A DNA stretch of 64,000 nucleotides from Chryseobacterium sp. Tr-659 (GCF_011752975.1 NZ_VWWP01000001.1:496001-560000), one strand, 5' to 3'. Shown: positions 52,539 through 62,137, numbered from the stretch's first letter. Notes: generated from the sequence alone by a model not told the origin. Program-made: numbers and translations.

Positions 52539-53768
52539 ATGTTTGACCTAGATCGTTGGCAGGAAATATTCAGTTCTATCCGGAGTAATGTACTTCGGAC
52601 GGTACTTTCAGGGTTTACAGTAGCTTTGGGACTGTTTATTTTCATAGTACTTTTCGGAATTGGAAAAGGACTTCAGAATGCTTTCTCTGAAGGGTTTTCA
52701 GGTGATGCTAAAAACCTGATTTCCATTACTACAGGAAAAACTACATTGGCTTATAAAGGGTTACAGTCAGATCGAAATGTTACATTGAATAACAGTGATT
52801 ATGATTTTCTTATTAACGCCGATAAGAAAAATGTAGGAGCTTCCAGTCCCCGATATAATGCCAGTTTAATGGTGAAGTATGGAAAAGAGAGTGGCGTTTA
52901 TCAAGTACATGGAGCGGAACCTGGTGAACAGATCATTGAAAATCGAAAGATGATTGATGGAAGATATATCACTCCGCGAGATCTGGAAGGAAAACAAAAT
53001 GTTGCCGTAATTGGTAGAATGGTTCAGAGAGACCTTATCAAGAATGGAAGCCCCGTTGGAAAAGAACTGGATATCAATGGAACGATGTTTAAAGTGGTGG
53101 GCGTATTTTCCGATGATGGAGGAGACTGGGATGAAAGACATATTACCGTTCCTATTACCACTTTACAGCAAATGAAAAAAGGTTCTGATACCGTAAGTAT
53201 AGCCTACATCACGTACAGTGACAAACTGACACCTGATCAGGCTATCAAATACGGAGATGAACTGAAAGATAAATTAAAAGCAAGGAAAAGTGTTTCTCCT
53301 GACGATGAAAATGGAGTCCGTGTATGGAACAATGCTAAAAATATGAATGATACATTCACATTTATGGCGGTTCTTACAGCAATTGTTGGATTTATCGGAC
53401 TAGGAACATTGCTGGCCGGGATCATTGGGATCAGTAATATCATGGTTTATATTGTAAAAGAGAGAACCAAGGAGATTGGAGTACGAAAAGCGATTGGCGC
53501 AAAACCAAGCGGAATTGTAGGTCTGATTGTTCAGGAAAGTGTCGTGATTACCGTGGTGTCCGGGCTTGTTGGAGTTGGAGTAGGTGTCCTTACATTAAAC
53601 CTTATTGGGAACAGTCTTGAAGAATTCTTTATTAAAAGTCCAAGTGTGGGCTGGGGTGCCATTGTTATGGCATTTATTGCCCTGATTTTTTCGGGGTTGA
53701 TTGCAGGATTTGTACCGGCATACAGAGCTTCAAGAATTAAACCGATTGAAGCACTGAGAACGGAATAG
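52539..53768 (+). CDS. MacB-type ABC permease 1
   Basis: A 409-residue permease. TM1 follows SSIRSNVLRTVLSGFTVALG. A large periplasmic MacB_PCD domain (about 45-280) precedes three C-terminal helices: GFIGLGTLLAGIIGISNIMV with VKERTKEIGVRKAIGAKP (the FtsX coupling motif), then VVSGLVGVGVGVLTLNL and VMAFIALIFSGLIAGFVPAY. The terminal RASRIKPIEALRTE is typical. It pairs with the second permease. Confidence 0.9.
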   Translation: MFDLDRWQEIFSSIRSNVLRTVLSGFTVALGLFIFIVLFGIGKGLQNAFSEGFSGDAKNLISITTGKTTLAYKGLQSDRNVTLNNSDYDFLINADKKNVGASSPRYNASLMVKYGKESGVYQVHGAEPGEQIIENRKMIDGRYITPRDLEGKQNVAVIGRMVQRDLIKNGSPVGKELDINGTMFKVVGVFSDDGGDWDERHITVPITTLQQMKKGSDTVSIAYITYSDKLTPDQAIKYGDELKDKLKARKSVSPDDENGVRVWNNAKNMNDTFTFMAVLTAIVGFIGLGTLLAGIIGISNIMVYIVKERTKEIGVRKAIGAKPSGIVGLIVQESVVITVVSGLVGVGVGVLTLNLIGNSLEEFFIKSPSVGWGAIVMAFIALIFSGLIAGFVPAYRASRIKPIEALRTE

Positions 53769-53850
53769 TGAAAAGGCTAAAAGGCAAAATTGCGAAATAG
53801 TAAAAAGGCTAAGGAAGCTGATAGGCTGAGATGGCTAAGAAATAAAAAGA
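53766..53850. repeat. Intergenic filler, GGCTAA/GGCTGA words
   Basis: Reiterated AAAAGGCTAAAAGGCAAAAT, AAAAAGGCTAAGGAAGCTGA and GGCTGAGATGGCTAAG between the two permease genes. Related words occur at 31430-31512 and 34462-34515. Confidence 0.5.
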
Positions 53851-53900
53851 ATAAAAGGGGTATGTAAAGTACTCATGGTTTAAACTTATAACTCAGAAAG

Positions 53901-55172
53901 GTGAATATCATATTTAAAAAAGACACGTGGCAGGAGATCTATTATTCATTGAGGAATAATAAACTCCGAACATTTCTTACCATGATCGGCGTAGGATGGG
54001 GGATGTTTTTATATGTAAGCCTTCTGGGTGCGGCAAAAGGGATGGAGAATGGTTTTGATAAATTATTTTCCGGTTTTGCAACTAATTCAATTTTCCTGTG
54101 GGCACAGAAAACTTCTATTCCCTATGAAGGATTTCCTAAAGGAAGAGAAGTTCACCTGAACTTAACCGATATGGAAATGCTGAAAAGAAAAGTAACAGCC
54201 ATAGATTATATATCGCCGCAAAATGCAAGAGGAAGCTTTACTGGAACTCCTGGAGAAGCAATGTCAAGAAACGGGAAAAATGGTACCTATTCGCTTACAG
54301 GAGATTATTCTGTGGGGAATAAAATTTCAGAAAAGAAACTCATCTTCGGGCGCTATATCAATGATGCAGATGTTTCAGGGAATAAAAATGTGGTGGTCAT
54401 AGGAGAAGAGATTTATAAAAATTTCTTTGACTCTAAGAAAAAAGAAAACCCAATAGGAAAATCTATCAATATTAAAGGTTTATTCTTTAATGTAATTGGG
54501 GTTTTCCGTGTGAAAAAAGGGGGTGGATTTGAAAACGATCAAACGGCTTTTATCCCACTTTCCACTTATACAAAAATGTATAATGCAGGAGATCAGATTG
54601 ATATGTTTGCCATTGTAAGTAAGCCTAATGCTAACGTTAATTCAGTGGAAGAAGATGTAAAACAGGTTTTAAAAACAAAGAATAAAGTATCTCCTGAAGA
54701 TACCAATGCTTTCGGAAGCTTCAATCTTGGGAAAGAATTTAAAAAGCTGACAGGCTTTCTAACAGGAATGCAGCTGCTAACCATTATTGTGGGTACGCTT
54801 ACTATTCTTGCAGGAGTTATTGCGATTTCGAATATCCTTTTGATCACGGTAAAAGAAAGAACCAAAGAAATCGGGATCCGAAGAGCATTGGGAGCAAAGC
54901 CGGCTGAGGTAAGAAATCAAATCTTGCTGGAAAGTGTTGTCATTACACTCTCTTCAGGATTAATAGGATTTATGTCCGGAATTTTTGTCTTGATGATTCT
55001 CAATGCTGTAACTCAGGGACAGGACTCGTTTCCATTTTATAATCCGAGCGTGAATTATGGAAACGTATTTGCCGCGATGGCTGTAATGGTGATTTTAGGA
55101 CTGGTTATCGGGATGATACCAGCACAGAGAGCCGTGAAAATTAAACCTATTGAGGCATTAAGAACAGAATAA
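53901..55172 (+). CDS. MacB-type ABC permease 2 (GTG start)
   Basis: A 423-residue permease homologous to the preceding one: SLRNNKLRTFLTMIGVGWGM, a periplasmic domain, VKERTKEIGIRRALGAKPAE, three C-terminal helices and final VKIKPIEALRTE. The start is the GTG at 53901, behind AGAAAGG; no in-frame ATG occurs until MIGVGWGMF, which would delete TM1. A 132-base gap of reiterated sequence separates it from permease 1. Likely forms a heterodimer with it. Confidence 0.88.
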   Translation: MNIIFKKDTWQEIYYSLRNNKLRTFLTMIGVGWGMFLYVSLLGAAKGMENGFDKLFSGFATNSIFLWAQKTSIPYEGFPKGREVHLNLTDMEMLKRKVTAIDYISPQNARGSFTGTPGEAMSRNGKNGTYSLTGDYSVGNKISEKKLIFGRYINDADVSGNKNVVVIGEEIYKNFFDSKKKENPIGKSINIKGLFFNVIGVFRVKKGGGFENDQTAFIPLSTYTKMYNAGDQIDMFAIVSKPNANVNSVEEDVKQVLKTKNKVSPEDTNAFGSFNLGKEFKKLTGFLTGMQLLTIIVGTLTILAGVIAISNILLITVKERTKEIGIRRALGAKPAEVRNQILLESVVITLSSGLIGFMSGIFVLMILNAVTQGQDSFPFYNPSVNYGNVFAAMAVMVILGLVIGMIPAQRAVKIKPIEALRTE

Positions 55173-55275
55173 TTAATTTGAAAATGAAATAATTTGGAAA
55201 TTTGAAAATGAAGATGATCAGTCTAAAGTAAAGGATTAATCTTTTAGTTTTTAAATCTTTCAATCTTTAATAAAA
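55173..55275. repeat. Intergenic filler, second copy of TTTGAAAAT/AATCTTT type
   Basis: TTAATTTGAAAATGAAATAA, TTTGGAAATTTGAAAATG and later TTTTAGTTTTTAAATCTTTC, ATCTTTAATAAAA. Same order of words as at 52455-52530, in the gap before the HlyD adaptor. Confidence 0.5.
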
Positions 55276-55289
55276 AATAAACTATACAT

Positions 55290-56501
55290 ATGAAAAAGAA
55301 ATTCACTTGGAAAAAAGCCATTTATATAGTGTTGGGGCTTTTATTTGCAGTGGCATTATTCTCAGGGCTTGGCTATTTTATAAAATCTAATTCTAAAGAA
55401 AGCGAAGCTTTCCTTACCCGTAAGCCTACCGTTCAGAATATGGATGATAAAGTAATGGCTACAGGGAAAATCGTACCCAAAGAAGAAATTGAAATTAAAC
55501 CCAATATTGCGGGAATCATAGAAAAAATCTTAGTAAAAGAAGGAGATAAAGTAGAAGCAGGACAGTTAATTGCTACCGTAAAAATCGTTCCAAGCATCTC
55601 CGAAGTAAATGCTGCTCAGCAGGAAGTTCAGAATGCACAGATTCAGATCAGTAATGCACAGATGAATGTAGGGAATATGCAAAAGCAGTTTGAAATGCAG
55701 GATAGACTATACAAGCAGGGTGTAGCATCAAAACAGGAATTTCTTAATTCTCAACAACAATTATTTTCTCAGCAGCAGACTTTAAAAAATGCTCAGCAGC
55801 AATTAAATACAGCTCAAAAAAGATTGCAGATTGCAAAAACAGGAGCAACTCCTGAACTTAAAGGACAGGGGCTGGCTACTACCGAGATTCGTTCCAAAGC
55901 TTCAGGTACCGTACTTGAAGTTCCTGTAAAACCGGGAAGCCAGGTGATTGAAGCCAATAACTTCAACGCGGGAACTACCATCTGTTCTGTTGCAGACCTC
56001 AATGCATTGATCTTTAAAGGAGAAATTGATGAAGCACAGGCCGGGAAACTAAGCCAGGGGATGGATATGAACATCGTGATCGGAGCTCTTCAAAATAAAA
56101 CTTTCCCTGGGAAATTGACAATGATTGCCCCTAAAGGAAAAGATAATGCAGGAACCATTAAATTTCCGGTAGAAGGAAATGTATCCAATCCTAATAATGA
56201 ATACATCAGAGCAGGTTTCTCTGCCAACGGAGAAATTGTATTAAGCTCTCAGAAAAATGCATTGCTATTGGATGAGTCTTTAGTTCAGTACGAAAAGAAG
56301 CAAGGGAAAGATGTTCCATTCGTAGAAGTAAAACAAAAGGATGGGAAATTTAAGAAAGTATATCTGAAGCTTGGAGCAAGTGATGGTATCAATGTTCAGA
56401 TTCTTCCGGGGTCAGAAATTACAAAAGACTCTGAAGTGAAAGTTTGGAATCCTTCTGATAAAGACAAAGAAGAATTGAAAGAAAAATCTAAGACAAAATA
56501 A
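55290..56501 (+). CDS. HlyD/MacA family periplasmic adaptor
   Basis: A 403-residue membrane-fusion protein. It has an N-terminal anchor (IYIVLGLLFAVALFSGLGYF). The first lipoyl half is MATGKIVPKEEIEIKPNIAG, with VKEGDKVEAGQLIATVKI. A Gln/Asn-rich coiled-coil hairpin covers about 100-190 (VNAAQQEVQNAQIQISNAQM). The second half follows (SKASGTVLEVPVKPGSQVIE), then a beta-barrel domain. The TolC-like outer-membrane component is not in the window. Together with the ATPase and two permeases it forms a tripartite exporter; substrate unknown. Confidence 0.9.
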   Translation: MKKKFTWKKAIYIVLGLLFAVALFSGLGYFIKSNSKESEAFLTRKPTVQNMDDKVMATGKIVPKEEIEIKPNIAGIIEKILVKEGDKVEAGQLIATVKIVPSISEVNAAQQEVQNAQIQISNAQMNVGNMQKQFEMQDRLYKQGVASKQEFLNSQQQLFSQQQTLKNAQQQLNTAQKRLQIAKTGATPELKGQGLATTEIRSKASGTVLEVPVKPGSQVIEANNFNAGTTICSVADLNALIFKGEIDEAQAGKLSQGMDMNIVIGALQNKTFPGKLTMIAPKGKDNAGTIKFPVEGNVSNPNNEYIRAGFSANGEIVLSSQKNALLLDESLVQYEKKQGKDVPFVEVKQKDGKFKKVYLKLGASDGINVQILPGSEITKDSEVKVWNPSDKDKEELKEKSKTK

Positions 56502-56529
56502 TAAACTTACACTATACACTTTAAACTGT

Positions 56530-56563
56530 AAATCCCGGAGGAATTGTTCTTCGGGATTTTTTT
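56530..56563 (+). terminator. Terminator of the ABC export unit
   Basis: AAATCCCG and CGGGATTT form an 8-bp stem, then a T-run, 28 bases after the HlyD stop. Confidence 0.8.
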
Positions 56564-56653
56564 ATTAAATTATTAGGTTAAATATATTAAATTGAAAGAT
56601 GGTTTAAATAAATGTTGAATATTTGATTACATTTGATCATATTTTAATAAAAA

Positions 56654-57229
56654 ATGTGCAGATACGCAGGGAAAACCTATAAATCACATTATGCCTGCTT
56701 TAAATGTAGAAAAGCATTTAAGCAGCCGGATGCAGACGATATTTTACGAAGGCTTAGAAAAGAAAAAGTATATCATGAACCTGATGGAAAATCAATTCGT
56801 AGGATAGGATATGTATTTACAAAAACAGAAACAGAAGAGCTGCAAAAAATTGTTTCAGAAATTGAAAATAGAACGATAAAATGTCCCGAATGCAGTAATA
56901 TAATGGCTGATCTTGGGAAAGATTTCAAGGCTCCTAAAAAAACGGCAATCAAAGAATGGAAAATTATAGAAGGTCTTTTTAAAACAGGAAAATGCTTTCA
57001 TACATGTGGTTGTGAGGGCATAGGCTATATCCCCAAAAGCCCTGGCGACTATAAAATTTATTTGAAAACCATGTTGCAGAGCTATCAGGAATCTTTGATC
57101 TCCTGTCAGAATAAACCTATAGAGACGTTTCCAGATAAAAATGAGGAGATCAATTATTGGTCAGACAAAATTCTCAAGATAAAAACAGAAATTATTGAGA
57201 ATACATTCGAAAAAAGCATAACAATGTAA
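56654..57229 (+). CDS. Hypothetical cysteine-rich (zinc-ribbon-like) protein
   Basis: Not recognised. 191 residues. Cysteine pairs suggest one or two zinc sites: YACFKCRKAFKQ (CxxC about 15-18), IKCPECSNIMAD (CxxC about 76-79) and GKCFHTCGCEGIGYIP (CxxxCxC about 113-119). The C-terminus is helical and charged. The first site resembles a zinc-ribbon knuckle. A nucleic-acid role is possible but unsupported. Confidence 0.6.
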   Translation: MCRYAGKTYKSHYACFKCRKAFKQPDADDILRRLRKEKVYHEPDGKSIRRIGYVFTKTETEELQKIVSEIENRTIKCPECSNIMADLGKDFKAPKKTAIKEWKIIEGLFKTGKCFHTCGCEGIGYIPKSPGDYKIYLKTMLQSYQESLISCQNKPIETFPDKNEEINYWSDKILKIKTEIIENTFEKSITM

Positions 57230-57279
57230 TATAAATGAGATTTAAAGTGTCTTAATTTTAAAATTCAAACTATACCTCC

Positions 57280-58806
57280 ATGAAAAAAGACTATTGGATT
57301 CTGTTTCTTTTTATCATTGCAAAGTTTGCTCTCCAATACTCACTGATTAGCCCGGAGTATGAACTTCACAGAGATGAATACCTGCATCTTGATCAGGCCA
57401 ATCATCTTGCGTGGGGATATCTCTCAGTTCCTCCCGTCAATTCATGGCTGGCCTGGATGATTAAAATATTAGGAAATTCCATATTTTGGGTTAAATTTTT
57501 TCCAGCTTTATTCGGAGCTTTGACCATTGCACTGGCCTGGGAAATTGTTGAAGAACTCAAAGGAAGCTTATTTGCTAAAATACTTGCCGCTTCAGGTATT
57601 CTTTTTTCGGTACTCCTTCGGGTCAATATGCTGTTTCAGCCAACGTCTTTAGAAATCTTTCTATGGCTGTTTCTTTACTATAGTTTGATTAAATATTGTA
57701 ATTCCCAAAAAGTAAAATGGATATACATAGGTGCAGTCATTTTTGGAATAGGGATACTAAATAAATACAATATTGCTTTTTCTTTATTAGGACTTATTCC
57801 CGCATTATTATTAACAAAGCAAAGAAAGATTTTTGTGCAGTCTCATGTGTATTGGGCCGCACTTTTAGCTTTAATTATTATTTTTCCTAATCTCCTCTGG
57901 CAGTATCAGAATCATTTTCCGGTTATTCATCATATGAAAGAGCTTTCAGAAAAACAGCTTGTTCATGTAGATAGGATGGATTTTATGAAATCTCAGATAT
58001 TATTCTTTATTGGAACTGCCTTTGTAATTATTGCAGGCTGGGGTGCATTATTGTTGTATAAACCTTTTGAGAAATTCAGATTTTTCTTTTGGAGTTATCT
58101 CATTACGATCACTTTATTTTTGTTTTTTAAAGCAAAAGATTATTATGCAATAGGGCTCTATCCCGTGTATATTGCTTTTGGATCCGTTTTTCTTGGTAAT
58201 CTATTTGAAAATGGGTGGAAGAGATTTTTGAAACCTGTCAGCATTCTCATTCCTATACTCTTATTTATTCCTTTGTATAGTGTAGCCTTTCCCAACAAAA
58301 GTCCCCAATATATTGAATCCCATCAGGATCAGTATAAGAAATTCGGACTGCTTCGCTGGGAAGATGGAAAAGATCATCCTTTGCCGCAGGATTTTGCTGA
58401 TATGCAAGGCTGGAAAGAGTTGGCTCAGAAAGTTGATAAAGAATATTCCAAACTGTCCAAGTCTGGAAATACTATGGTGCTATGTGATAATTACGGACAG
58501 ACCGGAGCTATTAATTATTATTCGAAAGCTGGAGTAACAGCAATGTCATTTCATGCAGACTATATTAATTGGATAGATTTAAGTAAAAAATATAAAAATG
58601 TTATCAGGGTAAAAGATGCGTCTGAAGCAGGAAAAGAACTTAAAGAATCCGGATCTTTCTTTGAAGTTTCAGAGTTAAAAGATTCCATTACCAACCCATA
58701 TGCAAGAGAAAGAGGGACGGCAATTTTCAGCTTACAAGGAGCAAAAGTAGATATCAATAAAAGAATTCAGGATGAAATTGATGAGATTAAAAATGAATGG
58801 AAGTAG
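57280..58806 (+). CDS. GT39-family (PMT/ArnT-like) membrane glycosyltransferase
   Basis: A 508-residue polytopic protein. The first loop carries the GT-C acidic motif in SPEYELHRDEYLHLDQANHL, followed by WGYLSVPPVNSWLAW. About eight to ten helices and a C-terminal soluble domain follow. Family members transfer sugars from polyprenyl-phosphate donors to proteins or lipids across the inner membrane. Donor and acceptor are unknown. The C-terminal domain (NPYARERGTAIFSLQGAKVD) is typical of this Bacteroidota group. Confidence 0.8.
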   Translation: MKKDYWILFLFIIAKFALQYSLISPEYELHRDEYLHLDQANHLAWGYLSVPPVNSWLAWMIKILGNSIFWVKFFPALFGALTIALAWEIVEELKGSLFAKILAASGILFSVLLRVNMLFQPTSLEIFLWLFLYYSLIKYCNSQKVKWIYIGAVIFGIGILNKYNIAFSLLGLIPALLLTKQRKIFVQSHVYWAALLALIIIFPNLLWQYQNHFPVIHHMKELSEKQLVHVDRMDFMKSQILFFIGTAFVIIAGWGALLLYKPFEKFRFFFWSYLITITLFLFFKAKDYYAIGLYPVYIAFGSVFLGNLFENGWKRFLKPVSILIPILLFIPLYSVAFPNKSPQYIESHQDQYKKFGLLRWEDGKDHPLPQDFADMQGWKELAQKVDKEYSKLSKSGNTMVLCDNYGQTGAINYYSKAGVTAMSFHADYINWIDLSKKYKNVIRVKDASEAGKELKESGSFFEVSELKDSITNPYARERGTAIFSLQGAKVDINKRIQDEIDEIKNEWK

Positions 58807-58871
58807 CAAGATAGAAAAACGATAATTGATTTAAAATATCAAGGAAATAGAAATTCGTTATTGCAATAATG

Positions 58872-58900
58872 TTGCGTTATTGGATTTTATGTTAACTTTG
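58872..58900 (+). promoter_or_regulatory. Promoter TTG-N18-TAACTTTG of the TrxR-like gene
   Basis: TTG at 58872-58874 and exact TAACTTTG at 58893-58900. The tandem repeat AACTATC begins at the very next base, so the 5' UTR consists almost wholly of repeat units. Confidence 0.7.
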
Positions 58901-58932
58901 AACTATCAACTATCAACTATCAACTATCAACT
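58901..58932. repeat. Tandem heptamer (AACTATC)x4.6 in 5' UTR
   Basis: Four exact copies of AACTATC plus AACT, directly between the -7 element and ATG 58938. The unit is short enough for slipped-strand length change, altering start-site spacing or UTR length. Confidence 0.8.
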
Positions 58933-58937
58933 GAACT

Positions 58938-59840
58938 ATGGAAAACAAAAACTTTGATGTCATTATAATCGGAGGTAGCTACTCAGGATTATCTGCGGCA
59001 ATGGCGTTAGGAAGATCATTAAGAAATGTCTTAATCATCGATAATGGAAAGCCCTGTAACAGGCAGACTCCTCATTCACACAATTTCATTACTCATGATG
59101 GAAGAACTCCGAAAGAAATTGCCAGCCTGGCAAAAAAAGACTTGGAAAAATATAATACGATTCGGTTTCACCAAGATAAGGCTGTAAAAGTATCACAACA
59201 TAATGACGGGTTTGAAGTTGAAACAGAAGCCGGTGAAGTGTTCTCTGCTAAAAAGCTGATTGTGGCTACAGGGATAAAAGACATTATGCCGGATATTCCG
59301 GGGTTTGCAGAATGCTGGGGGATTTCCGTGCTGCATTGTCCTTACTGCCATGGTTATGAAGTGAAAAATGAAGCAACAGGTATTCTTTCTAACGGAGACA
59401 TGGCTTACGAATTTTCAAAACTTATTTTTAACATGACAAAAGATCTTACCCTTTTTACTAATGGAAGAGCTAATCTTTCTGATGAGCAGAGAGAAAAATT
59501 GAAAGGAAATAAGATCAATATCAATGAAGATGAAATTGAAAGTATTGAACATGAAAATGGACATCTCCATAAAATGATCTTTAAAAATGGAAACTCTGTT
59601 GCATTGAAAGTTTTGTATGCGAAAATTCCTTTTGAACAAAATATCAACGTCGAAAATCTAGATTGTGAAATTACAGAGCAAGGGTTTATTAAAGTAGATG
59701 CTATGCAGAAAACTACAACACCGGGAGTTTTTGCCTGCGGAGATAATGTAACAATGATGAGGTCTGTAGCCAATGCCATTGCACAAGGAAATTTTGCCGG
59801 GGCAATGGTGAATAAAGAACTTTCGGATGAGGTATTTTAA
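58938..59840 (+). CDS. Thioredoxin-reductase-like NAD(P)/FAD oxidoreductase
   Basis: A 300-residue flavoprotein. The FAD-binding GGSYSGLSAAMALGRS is at residues 12-27. The redox disulfide is C134-P-Y-C137 in HCPYCHGYEVKN. The C-terminal FAD motif is GVFACGDNVTMMRSVANAI. Canonical TrxR has CATC. The CPYCHGYE form marks the TrxR-like subgroup that includes dithiol oxidases, so a small-molecule or non-thioredoxin substrate is possible. Its UTR is a tandem repeat. Confidence 0.88.
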   Translation: MENKNFDVIIIGGSYSGLSAAMALGRSLRNVLIIDNGKPCNRQTPHSHNFITHDGRTPKEIASLAKKDLEKYNTIRFHQDKAVKVSQHNDGFEVETEAGEVFSAKKLIVATGIKDIMPDIPGFAECWGISVLHCPYCHGYEVKNEATGILSNGDMAYEFSKLIFNMTKDLTLFTNGRANLSDEQREKLKGNKININEDEIESIEHENGHLHKMIFKNGNSVALKVLYAKIPFEQNINVENLDCEITEQGFIKVDAMQKTTTPGVFACGDNVTMMRSVANAIAQGNFAGAMVNKELSDEVF

Positions 59841-59955
59841 TGAATTATTTCAGCGAAATTTGAAGGCTGTAAAATAAAATTTACTTTTTTAATCATTTCA
59901 TTGTTTGGTGTTTAAAAATCATTTTTCCAATACAGGAATCTCAGCGAAAATTCCG

Positions 59956-59963
59956 TACATTTG
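59956..59963 (+). promoter_or_regulatory. -7 element TACATTTG of glyA
   Basis: Exact TAnnTTTG match 29 bases before ATG 59993. Confidence 0.6.
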
Positions 59964-59992
59964 GGGAGAAAATTTCAAAAACTAAAAGTAAA

Positions 59993-61258
59993 ATGGATAT
60001 TATTTTCGACCTGATTGAAAAGGAAAGACAAAGACAAACCCATGGATTGGAGCTTATTGCATCAGAAAATTTCGTTTCTGAAAATGTAATGAAAGCAATG
60101 GGAAGTGTACTGACAAACAAATATGCTGAAGGATATCCCGGGAAGAGATATTACGGAGGATGTGAAGTAGTAGACGAGGTTGAAACTCTGGCTATCAACA
60201 GAGCAAAAGAACTTTTCGGAGTAGACTATGTGAATGTTCAGCCCCATTCCGGTTCTCAGGCGAATGCAGCCATTTATCTTGCAGTTTTAAAACCAGGTGA
60301 TAAAATTATGGGGATGGACCTTTCAATGGGAGGACACCTTACTCACGGTTCTGCCGTGAATTTTTCTGGTATTCAGTATAACGTAGTTTCTTACGGAGTT
60401 CAACAGGAAACAGGTCTTATTGATTATGATCAAATGAGAGAGGTTGCTTTAAGAGAAAAACCAAAAATGCTGATCGCAGGTTTCTCTGCCTATTCAAGAG
60501 ATCTTGACTATGCTAAGTTCAGAGAAGTTGCTGATGAGATCGGAGCAACACTTTGGGCAGATATCGCACACCCGGCTGGTTTAGTAGCAAAAGGATTATT
60601 AAATTCGCCATTTGAGCACTGTCATGTAGTAACTACCACTACTCATAAAACCCTGAGAGGACCAAGAGGAGGTATGATTATGATGGGGAAAGATTTCGAA
60701 AATACATATGGCCACAAAACGCCAAAAGGAGAAATCAAAATGATGAGCCAGGTGTTGGACGGAGCCGTATTCCCAGGTATTCAGGGAGGTCCGCTGGAGC
60801 ATGTGATTGCCGGTAAAGCTGTGGCTTTCGGAGAAGCTTTGGATGGGCAGTTCGAAACTTACGCAAAACAAGTTAAAGCAAACGCTCAGGCATTATCAAA
60901 AGCAATGATCAACAGAGGTTTTGATATCGTAAGCGGTGGTACAGATAATCACCTGATGCTGGTTGACCTTAGGAATAAAGGAGTGAACGGAAAAGAAACA
61001 GAAAAAGCATTGGTACTTGCTGATATTACTTGTAACAAAAACATGGTTCCTTTCGATGATAAATCACCATTTACAACATCAGGTATCAGATTGGGAACAG
61101 CTGCTATTACTACAAGAGGACTTAAAGAAAATGATATGGATACTATTGCAGGTTTAATCTCTGAAGTAGTAGACAATATTAAAAATGAAGAGGTTCTTAC
61201 ATCAGTAAGAAAGAAAGTTAATGAATTAATGGAAGGTAAGGCTTTATTCAATTATTAA
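59993..61258 (+). CDS. glyA: Serine hydroxymethyltransferase
   Basis: A 421-residue PLP enzyme interconverting serine and glycine with tetrahydrofolate. N-terminal [19 protein letters not shown] and [20 protein letters not shown] are diagnostic. The PLP lysine lies in [20 protein letters not shown] (about residue 219). [20 protein letters not shown] and [19 protein letters not shown] complete the fold. Single gene with its own promoter and terminator. Confidence 0.97.
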   Translation: MDIIFDLIEKERQRQTHGLELIASENFVSENVMKAMGSVLTNKYAEGYPGKRYYGGCEVVDEVETLAINRAKELFGVDYVNVQPHSGSQANAAIYLAVLKPGDKIMGMDLSMGGHLTHGSAVNFSGIQYNVVSYGVQQETGLIDYDQMREVALREKPKMLIAGFSAYSRDLDYAKFREVADEIGATLWADIAHPAGLVAKGLLNSPFEHCHVVTTTTHKTLRGPRGGMIMMGKDFENTYGHKTPKGEIKMMSQVLDGAVFPGIQGGPLEHVIAGKAVAFGEALDGQFETYAKQVKANAQALSKAMINRGFDIVSGGTDNHLMLVDLRNKGVNGKETEKALVLADITCNKNMVPFDDKSPFTTSGIRLGTAAITTRGLKENDMDTIAGLISEVVDNIKNEEVLTSVRKKVNELMEGKALFNY

Positions 61259-61280
61259 TTAAGCATTACCATATAATATA

Positions 61281-61310
61281 AAGAATGGGCTCAAGCTCAT
61301 TCTTTTTTTT
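61281..61310 (+). terminator. Terminator after glyA
   Basis: AAGAATG and CATTCTT, extended by G-U, G-C and C-G pairs, form a 10-bp stem with a 4-base loop and a long T-run. The recX start is 15 bases further on. Confidence 0.85.
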
Positions 61311-61324
61311 TACAGATTGTACAG

Positions 61325-61783
61325 ATGGAAAAGAAATCTTTTAGTTTCGAAGAAATTAAACAGAAACTGGTTAACTATTGTGTATATCAGGACCGCTGTC
61401 ATGCAGAAGTAGAGCAGAAGATGAGAGAATTTCTGCTGATTGATGAAGCAAAAGAAGAAATTATCCTGTTTTTGCTGAAAGAAAACTTTTTGAACGAAGA
61501 AAGATTTACCCGAAGCTATATCCGAGGCAAGTTTTATATCAAACACTGGGGGAAGAATAAAATTAAAATGAATCTGAAACAGAAACAGATCTCTGAAAGG
61601 CTGATCAATTCATGCTTTGATGAAATTGATGATTCAGATTATGAGAAAACAATCAGAAAAATTTTTGAAGATTACTGCTCCAGGCTATCAGGAGTGAAGG
61701 AATATCAAAAAAAAAACAAGGCTATAAAATATTTAATGGGTAAAGGTTTTGAGTATGAGAAAATAAATGATACTTTTGACTGA
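61325..61783 (+). CDS. recX: Regulatory protein RecX
   Basis: A 152-residue modulator of RecA filament growth. Three-helix repeats are visible: FEEIKQKLVNYCVYQDRCHA with VEQKMREFLLIDE, then LKENFLNEERFTRSYIRGKF and WGKNKIKMNLKQKQISERLI (the RecX core), ending KAIKYLMGKGFEYEKIND. It sits 15 bases after the glyA terminator, so it may depend on read-through or on a weak promoter within the TACAGATTGTACAG stretch. Confidence 0.85.
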   Translation: MEKKSFSFEEIKQKLVNYCVYQDRCHAEVEQKMREFLLIDEAKEEIILFLLKENFLNEERFTRSYIRGKFYIKHWGKNKIKMNLKQKQISERLINSCFDEIDDSDYEKTIRKIFEDYCSRLSGVKEYQKKNKAIKYLMGKGFEYEKINDTFD

Positions 61784-62118
61784 AATATTAAAAAAACTTG
61801 AAAAATGGAAAACCAGATCACAATAAGAAACTGTCAGTTTGTTAAAAAGATTGATAAATAGATATTTAATACTTATTTTTAAAAATAAAGCAGCCGTAAT
61901 AAAGGATTCTTACTAATAAATATCACCTTTTAAAGAGTTTTTATGGTATGGTTTTTGCCGGTAAGCTTTCCTGTATCAGATGAAATTGTTGGATTTCACA
62001 GATAACGCCATCAAATTTATTTTTGATTTCAATATATTGAGATAAATTTATTTATTTTTGCATGATTGTATCGGAGTTATCTTTGATCGGGTGATTAAAT
62101 ATTACATTTTAATTAAAT
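61784..62118. other. Intergenic region before polysaccharide locus, with a small-ORF remnant
   Basis: ATG 61805 opens an 18-codon frame, MENQITIRNCQFVKKIDK, that ends at TAG 61859; its start resembles the beginning of GNAT acetyltransferases and it is likely a decayed remnant. TATTTTTG (62053-62060) is an exact -7 element about 78 bases before the capD-like start. Otherwise AT-rich and featureless. Confidence 0.4.
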
Positions 62119-62137
62119 ATGGACACAAATACAGACA

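Noticed and set aside
58901..58932. CRISPR array
   Set aside because: A 7-base unit without spacers is a simple tandem repeat, and no cas gene is in the window.
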